A DNA stretch of 64,000 bases from Telmatobacter sp. DSM 110680 (GTDB lineage: Bacteria; Acidobacteriota; Terriglobia; Terriglobales; Acidobacteriaceae): the NCBI RefSeq assembly GCF_039994875.1, contig NZ_CP121196.1, positions 682,001-746,000 of the forward strand. Reading direction: 5' to 3'. The first letter of the stretch is position 1, and each line of letters starts with the position of its first letter. Made by a program: the position numbers and the translations under genes. Shown here in pieces: positions 8,900 through 17,672 of this stretch. The notes beneath the pieces were generated by a model, which saw only the letters and a list, made by a program, of their open reading frames with translations, was not told where the DNA came from and made no database searches.

Positions 8900-10519
8900 A
8901 TGGCCGAATTGGCAACCGCTATTGCAGCCCGCCCCCCCGCTGCCGCATTGCTCGATAAAAAAATGCATAAGTCGCACGCCATGATCAGCGGCGCGGTCGT
9001 TCTTATCGCCTTAGTGGTTGGCGTCTGGTTCATCGCCACACACATCTCCCAAGATTTCAGCGGTGTGGCTTTGGGTAGCGCGTGGCCCTACGTCCTGTTA
9101 ATCGTCGCTCTGCTCATCGCACTCGGCTTCGAATTCGTCAACGGCTTTCATGACACCGCGAATGCCGTAGCGACCGTCATCTACACCCACTCGCTCGAGC
9201 CAAACATCGCGGTGGTGTGGTCGGGGATGTGCAACCTGGCCGGCGTGCTCACCTCCAGTGGGACTGTCGCTTTCACCGTCATTACGCTACTGCCGGTTGA
9301 ACTGATTTTGCAGGTGAGCTCCGGCGCCGGATTCGCCATGGTCTTCGCGCTCCTCATTGCTGCAATTATCTGGAATCTGAGCACGTGGTGGTTCGGCCTT
9401 CCCGCTTCCAGTTCGCACACCATGGTTGGTTCCATCATCGGAGTCGGACTGGCAAATCAATTGATGAATGCTCACAGTGGAACCTCGGGCGTCGACTGGG
9501 AGCAGGCGACCAAAGTCTTCAAAGTCCTGCTCATCTCGCCCATCGTCGGCTTCGGTGCGGCTGCCCTCTTGTTCCTGCTTGCGAAGGCGACCATCAAGTA
9601 TCCGGGACTTTACGAAGCGCCCAAAGGCAGCACCCCTCCCCCATGGCCCATTCGCGCGTTGCTCGTACTCACGTGCACCGGCGTCAGCTTTTTCCATGGT
9701 TCAAACGACGGGCAAAAGGGAATGGGCCTGATCATGCTGATTTTGATCGGCACGGTTCCCACAGCGTACGCGCTGAATCACGCGGTCTCAAAGTCTGACG
9801 TACAGCAATTCATCGCAGCATCCGATAACGCGGGTAAGGTTCTCGATAAGCACGTCGATAAAGCCGGCCTGCTCGGCGCAGACGCCCGCACAACCGTAAC
9901 TGACTACATCCGCACCAAGCAGCTACAGCCCGACACCATGCTCGCACTGCGCGAGCTGGTTGAGGATCTCAGCCACGAAGTCGCGTTTTACAAAGAGTTC
10001 AAAGCAGTTCCCGCAAACCAGCAGACCAACGTGCGCAACGACATGTACGTGGCCAGCGAGGCAATCCGCCTCATGCAAAAGAATCACAACCCTGCGTTTA
10101 CCGCGCAGGAAAACGCCGTACTAACCCTCTACAAATCCAAGGTCGACAAGGCCACCAAGTTCATTCCCACCTGGGTAAAAGTCGCTGTAGCCCTGGCTTT
10201 GGGAATGGGCACGATGGTCGGCTGGAAACGAATCGTGGTCACCGTTGGCGAAAAAATCGGTAAGGAGCACCTTACTTACGCACAAGGCGCCACCGCCGAG
10301 CTGGTCGCCATGGCCACCATATTCGCAGCAGATAACTTTGGCTTGCCAGTGAGCACCACGCACGTACTCAGTTCGGGAGTAGCTGGCACGATGGCCGCCA
10401 ATCGAAGCGGTCTTCAGATGTCGACGCTCCGCAACATTGCCGCAGCTTGGGTGTTCACTCTCCCAGTGGCGGCATTACTGTCCGGTTCCCTGTTCTGGCT
10501 CTTCCGTCATTTCGCGTAG
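8900..10519 (+). CDS. PiT-family inorganic phosphate transporter (copy 2)
   Basis: The 539-residue paralogue of the preceding gene is very similar along its full length, including both PiT signatures, the Pro-Ala-Ser-Ser-Ser-His-Thr-Met segment and the central hydrophilic insert. Only the first 50 residues differ freely. This is a tandem duplication of an entire transporter. The chosen ATG at 8900 starts Met-Ala-Glu-Leu-Ala. The open frame reaches back to 8831 but that part is not similar to the paralogue. Each copy has its own terminator, so they are probably transcribed and regulated separately. No PhoU-like gene is adjacent. Confidence 0.95.
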   Translation: MAELATAIAARPPAAALLDKKMHKSHAMISGAVVLIALVVGVWFIATHISQDFSGVALGSAWPYVLLIVALLIALGFEFVNGFHDTANAVATVIYTHSLEPNIAVVWSGMCNLAGVLTSSGTVAFTVITLLPVELILQVSSGAGFAMVFALLIAAIIWNLSTWWFGLPASSSHTMVGSIIGVGLANQLMNAHSGTSGVDWEQATKVFKVLLISPIVGFGAAALLFLLAKATIKYPGLYEAPKGSTPPPWPIRALLVLTCTGVSFFHGSNDGQKGMGLIMLILIGTVPTAYALNHAVSKSDVQQFIAASDNAGKVLDKHVDKAGLLGADARTTVTDYIRTKQLQPDTMLALRELVEDLSHEVAFYKEFKAVPANQQTNVRNDMYVASEAIRLMQKNHNPAFTAQENAVLTLYKSKVDKATKFIPTWVKVAVALALGMGTMVGWKRIVVTVGEKIGKEHLTYAQGATAELVAMATIFAADNFGLPVSTTHVLSSGVAGTMAANRSGLQMSTLRNIAAAWVFTLPVAALLSGSLFWLFRHFA

Positions 10520-10559
10520 AGCTAGTCCGCAAGTTGCCTTGGTTTCGTTTCTGAGCGAA

Positions 10560-10594
10560 GGGCGTCCGGTTTCCCGGGCGCCCTTTCTTTTTCT
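10560..10594 (+). terminator. Intrinsic terminator after PiT copy 2
   Basis: Arms GGGCGTCCGG (10560-10569) and CCGGGCGCCC (10574-10583) form a ten-pair stem with one G-U pair and a TTTC loop, followed by a T-rich tract to 10594. Confidence 0.88.
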
Positions 10595-10670
10595 CAATGC
10601 GGATCGTCGTGCTTCTGTGGACGCATATACCTCTCCGGTCCAGTACCATACATAAGGTACTGATTGCTGC

Positions 10671-11750
10671 ATGAGCCTGAAATCCAAGCTGGAAGCCGTT
10701 ATTTACGCCGCCGAAGAGCCGGTCACCCTGACCCAGCTCGCCACCCTGTTTGGCGCTGAAGCGCTGGAATGGAAGGCGGCAGAGCAAGCCGCCGCTGCAC
10801 AGAAAGCGGAGGCAGACGCAGCTGCAACCGTAATCGATCCCTCTCAGCCGATGATTGCAGAGGGGTTGGAGTATCTCGACCTGCGCACGGAGGACGGCCA
10901 CCTGTTGGAGCAGCCTGGATTTGCCGTCCTGCCCGAAGCAGAAGCCACCTTCACATCCTCTACTGAACCTCAATCCGAGACCGTCGCGGAAGAAGTCGGT
11001 TCGGCCGCACTAGAGGAAGCCCAGCCTGAACCGAGCGAATCCGCACCGGACGTTGCAGCTCAACCGGATCCTGAAGCCGAAGCGAAGCGCGCAGCCCGTC
11101 AGCGCGATCGCGAGATTAAGGCAATTCTTCGCCAGTTAATCGATGAACTCATCACTTATTACGCCTCCGACGATCGCGGCGTTGAGATTCGCGAGATTGC
11201 CGGCGGTTACCGCATGGCAACCAAGCCAGAGTGCCACGACGCTGTGCGCATGTTCATCAAGAGCCTGAAGCCGGCGATGAAGCTGTCCTTGCCGGCGCTT
11301 GAAACACTGGCAGTGATCGCCTATAAGCAGCCCGTAACCGCCCCCGAAGTCAACGAGATTCGCGGTGTGGATTCATCAGGCGTCTTTGGCTCGTTGCTGG
11401 CACGAAAGCTCATCACCACCGCCGGTCGCAAACAAGTCATCGGCCGACCGATCCTCTACAAGACGACCAAAGAGTTCTTGATGCGTTTTGGTTTGAAGGA
11501 TGTCGCCGAGCTGCCGTCGATGGATGAATTTGAGAAGATGGCCAGCGAACTTGAAGAGGTCGAGCCGGTAGCGGTAGACGAAGGCGATGCCGCAACGGCC
11601 GCATACGAGGCTGAAGGCACTGACGGGCCTGAATTAGACGAGAACGCACCGGAAGAGCCGGATAATGATTCGCCACAACCGGCTGAAAATACCGCGCAGA
11701 CTCCGGCGGCCGTGAGCGAGACCAACGAAAATATGGAACCGGCTGAATAG
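10671..11750 (+). CDS. scpB: Segregation and condensation protein B
   Basis: Winged-helix partner of ScpA in the SMC condensin. The N-terminus (Leu-Glu-Ala-Val-Ile-Tyr-Ala-Ala-Glu-Glu-Pro-Val) is typical. The second winged-helix domain is intact, with Leu-Pro-Ala-Leu-Glu-Thr-Leu-Ala-Val-Ile-Ala-Tyr-Lys-Gln-Pro-Val and the Arg-Gly-Val-Asp-Ser segment. At 359 residues it is much longer than the usual 180-250. About 115 Ala/Glu-rich residues (roughly 34-148) interrupt the first winged helix, and an acidic tail of about 75 residues follows residue 285. Both additions look disordered. The next gene, a pseudouridine synthase, is 74 bp downstream, an order common in bacteria. Confidence 0.93.
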   Translation: MSLKSKLEAVIYAAEEPVTLTQLATLFGAEALEWKAAEQAAAAQKAEADAAATVIDPSQPMIAEGLEYLDLRTEDGHLLEQPGFAVLPEAEATFTSSTEPQSETVAEEVGSAALEEAQPEPSESAPDVAAQPDPEAEAKRAARQRDREIKAILRQLIDELITYYASDDRGVEIREIAGGYRMATKPECHDAVRMFIKSLKPAMKLSLPALETLAVIAYKQPVTAPEVNEIRGVDSSGVFGSLLARKLITTAGRKQVIGRPILYKTTKEFLMRFGLKDVAELPSMDEFEKMASELEEVEPVAVDEGDAATAAYEAEGTDGPELDENAPEEPDNDSPQPAENTAQTPAAVSETNENMEPAE

Positions 11751-11824
11751 TCGCCGTCTCTCCGCACCAGCCCGAGCCTGCCGAGCCTGACCTCCAACGC
11801 AGCAGGCAGAACCGAGATTTTCCC

Positions 11825-14071
11825 ATGAGCGACGATGTGCGCCCCGATGAAAACCAACCTGAACTGGATCCCGCGTCAGAGGCAGAAGAAGCAACCGCCG
11901 CTGCGGCGAGCGATACGTTCGAGCAGGCAAGCGATGCTGAATCGGAACCGATTGCTGACGACGCTGACGCTGCCGGTGTCAACACGCCGGAAGAGGACGA
12001 ACAGATTGACGCCATCGCCGAGCCGGAACTACCCGGCAAGCTTGAACGCCTGCAGAAGATTCTTGCCCAGGCAGGAGTCGCCAGCCGCCGCCACGCGGAG
12101 AACCTGATCACGGAAGGCCGCGTGCAGGTAAACGGCAAGGTCATCACCGAATTAGGCACCAAGGCAGATGCTGCCCGGGATCATATCCGCGTCGACGGCA
12201 AGCTGCTGCAAGGGTCTGAGCGCTTGCGCTACTTCATGCTCAATAAGCCGAGAGGATTCGTCACTACGGTCAGCGATCCTGAAAAGCGACCGACAGTCAT
12301 GGAGTTCTTCGCCAAGTTACGTGAACGCCTCTATCCCGTTGGCCGGCTGGACTACTTGAGCGAAGGCCTCCTGCTGGTGACAAACGACGGCGATTTGGCT
12401 AACAAACTCACAAAAGCCGCCTCAGGGGTACAAAAGACCTACCTGGTCAAAGTCAGCGGCGAACCCACCGAAGAAGAACTGGATCGCCTGCGGTCTGGCG
12501 TAGCCATTGAACGCGGCAAACCGGGCTCTGGTCGTGTCCATACAGCGCCCGCGCAAATTCGCAAGGTCCGCCAAGGCGACAATCCCTGGTACGAAGTCGT
12601 CATCATCGAAGGCCGTAACCGCGAATTGCGCAAGATGTTCGAGGAGATCGGACATTACGTAGAAAAGATTCGCCGCGTAGGCTACGGCCCGCTGGTGCTC
12701 GATGTCGAGCCCGGCAAAATGCGCGAACTTGAGCCGGAAGAGTTGGAGGATCTGCGCAAAGCCGCCGATGGCAAGCTGAAACCGAAGCTGAAGGATATCC
12801 GCCGAAAGAAGGCAATGGATGCGCAGTTGCCGACGGTGAAGCCGACGCTGAGGCGTCCGCAAGCCTTTGAGCCATCCACCGAACGTCCAGCTTTTTCACC
12901 GAAGCGAGAGTTCCCGCCGAAGAAGCAGTATGGCACCGACCGTCCCACCCGCCCCGCGCGACCCTCCGGCGAGGGATTCCGTCCAAAACCCGGTTTCGCA
13001 GAAAAGGGTCCAGGCAGTTTTGGATCTCAGCGCCCCGGATTTCAGCGTGCCGGCTCCTCACGGTCCGGCCCTCCGAGATCTGGCCCACCGAAATTCGGCA
13101 CTGACCGTCCGGCATGGAAGAAGGATGACCGCACAGCCCGTCCCCCGGCTCGTTTTGGAGAACGTCCTCCTCGCACTGAACGACCAGCACAATTTGAATC
13201 GAGACCTGCGCGTCCCGACCGGCCAACCGGCGGATTTGCGGGAGCTCGCCGTCCTGAGGGGGGTCGCCCATTTGAGAAGAAGCCGTGGAAGAAGCCCGAC
13301 ACCGACCGTCCGGCATTCAAACCACATCCAAAACCTCGTCGTGAAGCTGTTCACGAGAGCGAAGATACTAGGCTGTCCAGACCTTCGAAGCTGCACATTG
13401 AAGCTGTCGAACCAGAACGCGAATCGACTTTTCGCCCCAGCACCTCGCGCCCTCCGACCGGCCGTCCATCGGCAGGCCGTCCTCCGTTTCGTGGAGTTCC
13501 TGCTGACCGGCCCCGCGGCGGTCGTACCGGTGAACGCGTTGTAGGCCAAAGCCGTCCCGGTCAGTTCCGCCCGAGATTAGATCAACCAGGGCAAGACAGG
13601 CCGAGACAAGATCGGCAAAGACCGGACCGGCCGATGTCTGACCGTCCGCGCCTTGATCGTCCCAAGTTCGATCGCCCCAAGTTCGACCGGGCAAGTGGCC
13701 CGCGTCCGTCCGCAGGCCCCGGCCGCACCGGTGCAAGGGAGTTTGGCGAAGGCCGTCCCCCGCGCGCAGCAGGTACTCGGCCCTTCACCACCAGCAGCGG
13801 CAAACCTCGTGCAGGCGGCGCGCGACCCAGCAACAAACGCGCGGCGGCGGGAGCACCCGGCAAACCCGCGTGGAAGCCTAAAACAGGTGGATCCGGCAGA
13901 CCGGCGTCCGGCGGTCGTCCGAGTCCGGCGTTTGGCGCCCGACCCGGGGGCTTCTCAAAGTCTGGACCCGGCTTCAAGGGCAAATCAGGTGGCGCAAGAA
14001 AGCCAGCTGGTGGGCCAAGATCCGGGGGACCAAGGCCCGGCGGCAAACCCGGGGGGAAGAAGCGCGGTTAG
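11825..14071 (+). CDS. RsuA/RluB-type rRNA pseudouridine synthase with long basic tail
   Basis: Converts a specific uridine in rRNA to pseudouridine. The order is an acidic N-terminus (1-65), an S4 RNA-binding domain (about 72-118) and the RsuA/RluB/E/F catalytic domain (about 130-320). The catalytic Asp is near residue 176 in Gly-Arg-Leu-Asp-Tyr-Leu-Ser-Glu-Gly-Leu. Roughly 430 further residues are low-complexity Arg/Pro/Gly/Lys with many Asp-Arg-Pro and Ser-Gly-Pro-Pro repeats. Related proteins elsewhere are about 240-300 residues. The frame stays open with no stop or frameshift and the tail is strongly biased to basic residues, so it is probably an RNA-binding or condensate-forming region. 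Position after scpB supports the RluB group, but the exact rRNA target is uncertain. Confidence 0.9.
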   Translation: MSDDVRPDENQPELDPASEAEEATAAAASDTFEQASDAESEPIADDADAAGVNTPEEDEQIDAIAEPELPGKLERLQKILAQAGVASRRHAENLITEGRVQVNGKVITELGTKADAARDHIRVDGKLLQGSERLRYFMLNKPRGFVTTVSDPEKRPTVMEFFAKLRERLYPVGRLDYLSEGLLLVTNDGDLANKLTKAASGVQKTYLVKVSGEPTEEELDRLRSGVAIERGKPGSGRVHTAPAQIRKVRQGDNPWYEVVIIEGRNRELRKMFEEIGHYVEKIRRVGYGPLVLDVEPGKMRELEPEELEDLRKAADGKLKPKLKDIRRKKAMDAQLPTVKPTLRRPQAFEPSTERPAFSPKREFPPKKQYGTDRPTRPARPSGEGFRPKPGFAEKGPGSFGSQRPGFQRAGSSRSGPPRSGPPKFGTDRPAWKKDDRTARPPARFGERPPRTERPAQFESRPARPDRPTGGFAGARRPEGGRPFEKKPWKKPDTDRPAFKPHPKPRREAVHESEDTRLSRPSKLHIEAVEPERESTFRPSTSRPPTGRPSAGRPPFRGVPADRPRGGRTGERVVGQSRPGQFRPRLDQPGQDRPRQDRQRPDRPMSDRPRLDRPKFDRPKFDRASGPRPSAGPGRTGAREFGEGRPPRAAGTRPFTTSSGKPRAGGARPSNKRAAAGAPGKPAWKPKTGGSGRPASGGRPSPAFGARPGGFSKSGPGFKGKSGGARKPAGGPRSGGPRPGGKPGGKKRG

Positions 14072-14192
14072 ATCGCAACCCCAGAATCGGTTTGCGGATG
14101 CCATGCCTTCCCATCGCATGCTAGATTGAGTGCCTAACTAGCTGAATTAATTAGCCGGCGGCATCAATCTTCGAGGCAGTAAGGAAGCCCTC

Positions 14193-14522
14193 ATGGCAAA
14201 CGCGTTCAATCGAGACATTTTGGTCCAGGCACAGGACCCGAAAAGTGCCGCGTCCTTCTATGTCGACGTTCTTGGCTTCGAAGTTACGGGCGAAGAACCG
14301 AATATGATCAGCCTGCACGGAAGGCATATCAGTCTTTTCATCGAACAGGGTCCTCCGCTGGGCCCAGTTCTCGAGGTGATCGTGGATTCAGTAGAAGCCG
14401 CCAAACGTCGCCTCCTCGCCAAGGGCTGCAAGATCGTAAAGGACGAGCCGGATTTCCCCCGCTGCTACATTCGCGACCCCTATGGCCTGACCTACAACCT
14501 CACCAGCAGCGCTCACGAATAA
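14193..14522 (+). CDS. VOC-family (glyoxalase/bleomycin-resistance fold) protein
   Basis: A 109-residue single VOC module. It opens with an Asp-Ile-Leu-Val-Gln strand, then Ser-Phe-Tyr-Val-Asp-Val-Leu-Gly-Phe-Glu-Val, and closes with Tyr-Ile-Arg-Asp-Pro-Tyr-Gly-Leu-Thr-Tyr-Asn-Leu. Such proteins bind a metal and act as lyases, dioxygenases or drug-binding proteins. The substrate is not evident. It is 62 bp upstream of the SRPBCC/ArsR pair on the same strand and could be co-transcribed with it. Confidence 0.8.
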   Translation: MANAFNRDILVQAQDPKSAASFYVDVLGFEVTGEEPNMISLHGRHISLFIEQGPPLGPVLEVIVDSVEAAKRRLLAKGCKIVKDEPDFPRCYIRDPYGLTYNLTSSAHE

Positions 14523-14583
14523 ATGCAACCAGACAGTTGCCCAAATCTTCGAATGAGCTTATCATGCAACCTTGAGGTTGCCT

Positions 14584-15051
14584 ATGTCCAGCGACAAGAT
14601 TGAGAAGCGCATCGAACTCAAGGCACCGGTTTCACGCGTCTGGCGCGCCCTCACCGATTATCGCGAGTTTGGCGATTGGTTCAAGGTCAAGCTGGACAGC
14701 CCTTTCTCCGCAGGCCAGATCTCCCGCGGCCAGATCACCTACCCGGGCTACGAACACCTCACATGGGAGGCGCGCATCGAGAAGATGGAACCGGAACGTC
14801 TCTTCTCCTTCACCTGGCCTCACGTCCAATCGTTTGAAAAGACCGACGCGCCGACCGACTACACCGGCGCTCCCCGCACGCTCGTCGAATTTCGACTGAA
14901 ACCGATTGCGGACGGTACACTGCTGACACTCACCGAGTCCGGCTTCGACAGCATTCCCGCCGACTGGCGCCCCGAGGCATTCCGCAGGAACGACGGCGGC
15001 TGGACCGAACAGATGAGGAATATCGAGAGCCATGTCACACAAAATCCGTAA
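14584..15051 (+). CDS. SRPBCC/AHSA1-domain protein
   Basis: 155 residues with the AHSA1-type START fold: an N-terminal strand with Ala-Pro-Val-Ser-Arg-Val-Trp-Arg-Ala-Leu-Thr-Asp, a central Arg-Leu-Phe-Ser-Phe-Thr-Trp-Pro segment and a C-terminal helix containing Gly-Gly-Trp-Thr. The fold binds hydrophobic ligands; the ligand is unknown. GAGG lies seven bases before the ATG at 14584, which decides the start over a TTG 12 bases earlier. Its last 20 bases overlap the start of an ArsR-type regulator, a pairing (AHSA1 plus ArsR) that recurs across bacteria and suggests one regulated unit. Confidence 0.85.
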   Translation: MSSDKIEKRIELKAPVSRVWRALTDYREFGDWFKVKLDSPFSAGQISRGQITYPGYEHLTWEARIEKMEPERLFSFTWPHVQSFEKTDAPTDYTGAPRTLVEFRLKPIADGTLLTLTESGFDSIPADWRPEAFRRNDGGWTEQMRNIESHVTQNP

Positions 15052-15379
15052 GCGCATTACCGCCAAACCGAAGGCCCGGGCGCGCGTATTTGCCGCGCTC
15101 GGCGACAAAACCCGCCTGGCCCTGGTAGCCAAGCTTTGCTCCGGCGAGCCATCCTCAATCGCGCAGCTATCTGACGAATCAAAGCTTACCCGCCAGGCCA
15201 TCACAAAGCATCTGGGAGTGCTGGAGCGCGCCGGAATCGTCCGCAGTTCACATGCAGGACGGGAGCGCATCTTCCAGTTCGATCCCGAACCGATCGAAAG
15301 CCTCCAGGCTTACCTGGCCTCCGTCTCTAAACAGTGGGATCAGACGCTTGCCCGGCTCAAAGCGCATGTAGAGAAGTGA
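15032..15379 (+). CDS. ArsR-family winged-helix repressor
   Basis: A 115-residue regulator. The HTH reads Ala-Ala-Leu-Gly-Asp-Lys-Thr-Arg-Leu-Ala-Leu-Val then Leu-Thr-Arg-Gln-Ala-Ile-Thr-Lys-His-Leu-Gly-Val-Leu, followed by the wing with Gly-Arg-Glu-Arg. No Cys-x-Val-Cys metal site is present, so it is not a classical arsenic or cadmium sensor. It overlaps the upstream SRPBCC gene by 20 bases and is therefore translationally coupled. It probably regulates its own operon, as in other AHSA1/ArsR pairs. Confidence 0.87.
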   Translation: MSHKIRKRITAKPKARARVFAALGDKTRLALVAKLCSGEPSSIAQLSDESKLTRQAITKHLGVLERAGIVRSSHAGRERIFQFDPEPIESLQAYLASVSKQWDQTLARLKAHVEK

Positions 15380-15415
15380 TTTCGGCCGGACACTTCAGAG
15401 AGATGGCATGATCGC

Positions 15416-15721
15416 GTGAAGAAGATTCGCCCCAACCTGAAGTACCGGGACGCTTGGGAAGCCTACGATCGCAGGTGGGTACTCGCCTGGGTCGGCACGG
15501 CGGCATTTGCCCTGGCCTTCCTATTCACGGTAGCCGGAGCGCGCGGGGAGACCAGCCCTCTCCCGTTGATCGGCGCTGTTCTGCTGTTCTTCGTGCTATA
15601 TCTTCGCTTCATGCTGTGGCGCTGTCCTCGCTGCGGACACATCTTCTCCATCCCGGGCATCAAGAGCCTTGCTCGCGGAAGCGAATGTCAGAGCTGTCAC
15701 CTTCCCCGATTGAAGGTCTAA
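15416..15721 (+). CDS. Small membrane protein with C-terminal Cys-x-x-Cys pairs
   Basis: 101 residues from a GTG start. Two hydrophobic segments (about 21-42 and 47-68) are followed by Cys-Pro-Arg-Cys-Gly-His and, 20 residues on, Cys-Gln-Ser-Cys-His-Leu, a zinc-ribbon-like arrangement on the cytoplasmic or external face. No family is recognised. Two ATG codons just upstream are out of frame, so GTG is the only plausible start. It lies between the ArsR gene and msrA on the same strand. Confidence 0.65.
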   Translation: MKKIRPNLKYRDAWEAYDRRWVLAWVGTAAFALAFLFTVAGARGETSPLPLIGAVLLFFVLYLRFMLWRCPRCGHIFSIPGIKSLARGSECQSCHLPRLKV

Positions 15722-15775
15722 CTTCACTCAGAAGCGGCCTCGAAACAAATTCAGGGGCTCGCGCATCTCATAGAC

Positions 15776-16255
15776 ATGAGCATCGAAAAAGCGACATTTG
15801 GAGCAGGCTGTTTCTGGGGCGTCGAAGTGGCATTTGCCTCGATTCCCGGCGTTACTGCCACTGCCGTCGGCTATGAGGGCGGCAAACTCGACAAGCCCAC
15901 CTACCGCGACGTCTGTACCGACCAGACCGGCCACGCCGAGGTAGTCGAACTCGAATTCGACCCTGACAAAGTCAGCTATGAGAAGCTTCTGGACGCGTTC
16001 TTTGAGCTGCATGACCCGACCACCAAGGACCGCCAGGGCCCTGACTGGGGCTCACAGTATCGCTCCGCCATCTTCTTCCACTCCCCCGAGCAGGAGCAGC
16101 AGGCCAAGGCAAAGATCGAGCAACTAACGGCTTCCGGCCAGTTCGCGCCCAAGCGCATTGTCACCAAGGTCGAGCCAGCCCAGACATTCTGGCGCGCGGA
16201 AGAATATCACCAGAAATACCTGGAGAAGCGCGGCCAGGCCAGCTGCCATATTTAA
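15776..16255 (+). CDS. msrA: Peptide-methionine (S)-S-oxide reductase
   Basis: Repairs methionine-S-sulfoxide in proteins using thioredoxin. The catalytic Gly-Ala-Gly-Cys-Phe-Trp-Gly motif is at residues 8-14, with the nucleophilic Cys near 11. Glu-Gly-Gly and Gly-His-Ala-Glu-Val-Val-Glu follow in the normal order, then Gly-Ser-Gln-Tyr-Arg-Ser and the C-terminal Ala-Glu-Glu-Tyr-His-Gln-Lys-Tyr-Leu. A Cys four residues from the end (Ala-Ser-Cys-His-Ile) could be the resolving Cys. The length of 159 is typical of short MsrA. Confidence 0.95.
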   Translation: MSIEKATFGAGCFWGVEVAFASIPGVTATAVGYEGGKLDKPTYRDVCTDQTGHAEVVELEFDPDKVSYEKLLDAFFELHDPTTKDRQGPDWGSQYRSAIFFHSPEQEQQAKAKIEQLTASGQFAPKRIVTKVEPAQTFWRAEEYHQKYLEKRGQASCHI

Positions 16256-16338
16256 GACAGTTCCGAGTTCGTAGCTCAGAGTTGCAATGGTGGACATTTC
16301 CGGCGAACACAACTAAGAACTACGAAGTGATGACTTGT

Positions 16339-17124
16339 TTATTGCTTCCCCTGTCCGAGCCGCCACGCCTTGATGTACTTCCAATGGATGTACACCGAGT
16401 GATTGATGTGCAGAATCAACCCCTCGCGCCCATCCAGAAACCCCAGTCTGAAAATGTAGTTATACAAAAACGTTGCCGCCGGATTGAGCACCGCATTCCA
16501 CAAGAACGCGGGGAACGATCTACTATCTTTGCCGCGATTGTGCAACAACTGCGCAATCTCTGAGCTGTAGCGATTCATGTGTTCCAGATAAATGCCCATC
16601 GTGGGATAGGCGTAATGCAGCATGTCGCCGCGCATCTTGCCTCGCCGACCTGCAAACTGAGGCGTTGAATGCGGACCCACGCCTTCGCTCAGCCGCGCCG
16701 CGCCGCGCTTGAAGAGCCTCAGCTTGTGATCCGGGTAGAACCCGCCATGCCGGATCCACTTGCCGAAATACAAATTCAATCGCGGAATCCAATAGGCATC
16801 GAACTTCGGTTCGCCCGCCAGCAAGTTGCGAATCTCCTGCTGCAATTCCGGCGTAAGCACCTCATCGGCATCGAGCAGCAAAGTCCAGTCACTGGTACAC
16901 AGATCAAGCGCCACGTTTTTCTGTTCGCCGTGCCCGCCAAATGCGTGATAGCTGGTCTTCGCCCCAAAGGATTGCGCAATTTCAATCGTGCGATCGCGCG
17001 AGCCGGAGTCGACAACGATGATCTCATCCGCCCAATTCACGCTCTCCAGCGTCCGAGGCAGATTCGCCTCCTCGTTCATGGCGATCATTGCAATCGAGAG
17101 AGTCTTGCGGCGGGGGGGCATCAC
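16339..17124 (-). CDS. Family 2 glycosyltransferase (KdtX/WaaE-like)
   Basis: 261 residues. The GT-A nucleotide-sugar domain begins with Ser-Ile-Ala-Met-Ile-Ala-Met-Asn-Glu-Glu, and Asp-Glu-Ile-Ile-Val-Val-Asp-Ser-Gly-Ser follows. The metal-binding motif is Leu-Leu-Asp-Ala-Asp-Glu. The layout matches the short GT2 group that adds glucose to the lipopolysaccharide core in enterobacteria. The acceptor here is unknown, and a role in surface glycan synthesis is an inference. Two ATG codons are adjacent at the start, so the first residue is uncertain by one. It is convergent with msrA. Confidence 0.87.
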   Translation of the reverse strand: MMPPRRKTLSIAMIAMNEEANLPRTLESVNWADEIIVVDSGSRDRTIEIAQSFGAKTSYHAFGGHGEQKNVALDLCTSDWTLLLDADEVLTPELQQEIRNLLAGEPKFDAYWIPRLNLYFGKWIRHGGFYPDHKLRLFKRGAARLSEGVGPHSTPQFAGRRGKMRGDMLHYAYPTMGIYLEHMNRYSSEIAQLLHNRGKDSRSFPAFLWNAVLNPAATFLYNYIFRLGFLDGREGLILHINHSVYIHWKYIKAWRLGQGKQ

Positions 17125-17187
17125 ACCGAAGGATAAATCACGGCTAGCCGCCGAGCCCGATCTTAGGCCACACAGCGCGCAATACGG

Positions 17188-17541
17188 TTAAAACCGAATC
17201 GTCACGCCCTGCTCGCACATATCCGTCAGCACCGACAGTAGATTCGTGATTCCCAGAAGCTGGCGAATGCGTGGTCCGATATTGACCAGCACGAGGCAGC
17301 TTCCGCCCGTCTTCGCTGACGCATAGAGGCGCACGATCGTTCCAAGTCCCATGCTATCCATCTGCTTCAGATCGGTCAGGTCCAGCACAATGCGCTTGGT
17401 GTCGGGGATCAGGGCTCGGACTTTGGAGGTGAGCACATCGCAAACGCCCAACACCAGTTTGCCGTGGCACTTCACGGTTGCGACATCGCCATTGCGTTCA
17501 ACGTCGAGCGTCAGGGGAGAGACGGCTGCGATTTCAGGCAT
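17188..17541 (-). CDS. STAS-domain anti-sigma-factor antagonist
   Basis: A 117-residue single STAS domain. The core reads Ile-Val-Leu-Asp-Leu-Thr-Asp-Leu-Lys-Gln-Met-Asp-Ser-Met-Gly-Leu-Gly, with the Ser of Asp-Ser-Met-Gly in the position phosphorylated in SpoIIAA/RsbV. It is expected to bind an anti-sigma kinase when unphosphorylated. Two SpoIIE-type phosphatases (18560-20701 and 24992-26170) lie within 8 kb and could act on it. It precedes the glycosyltransferase gene by 63 bp on the same strand. Confidence 0.88.
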   Translation of the reverse strand: MPEIAAVSPLTLDVERNGDVATVKCHGKLVLGVCDVLTSKVRALIPDTKRIVLDLTDLKQMDSMGLGTIVRLYASAKTGGSCLVLVNIGPRIRQLLGITNLLSVLTDMCEQGVTIRF

Positions 17542-17672
17542 TCAGTTTTCCTTCGAGAGAGATCGGAACGGGGACCGGAGAATGGCTGGATTCTCTCACA
17601 ATCCTCAAGGGCAGCGAAACCGAAAAGGGGGTTCTGCTACACACAAATTCTGATCTTCATCAACGCTGCCAG

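Noticed and set aside
12867..14129. Long open frames in other phases of the pseudouridine synthase tail
   Set aside because: They are shadows of GC-rich repetitive coding DNA and resemble no protein family.
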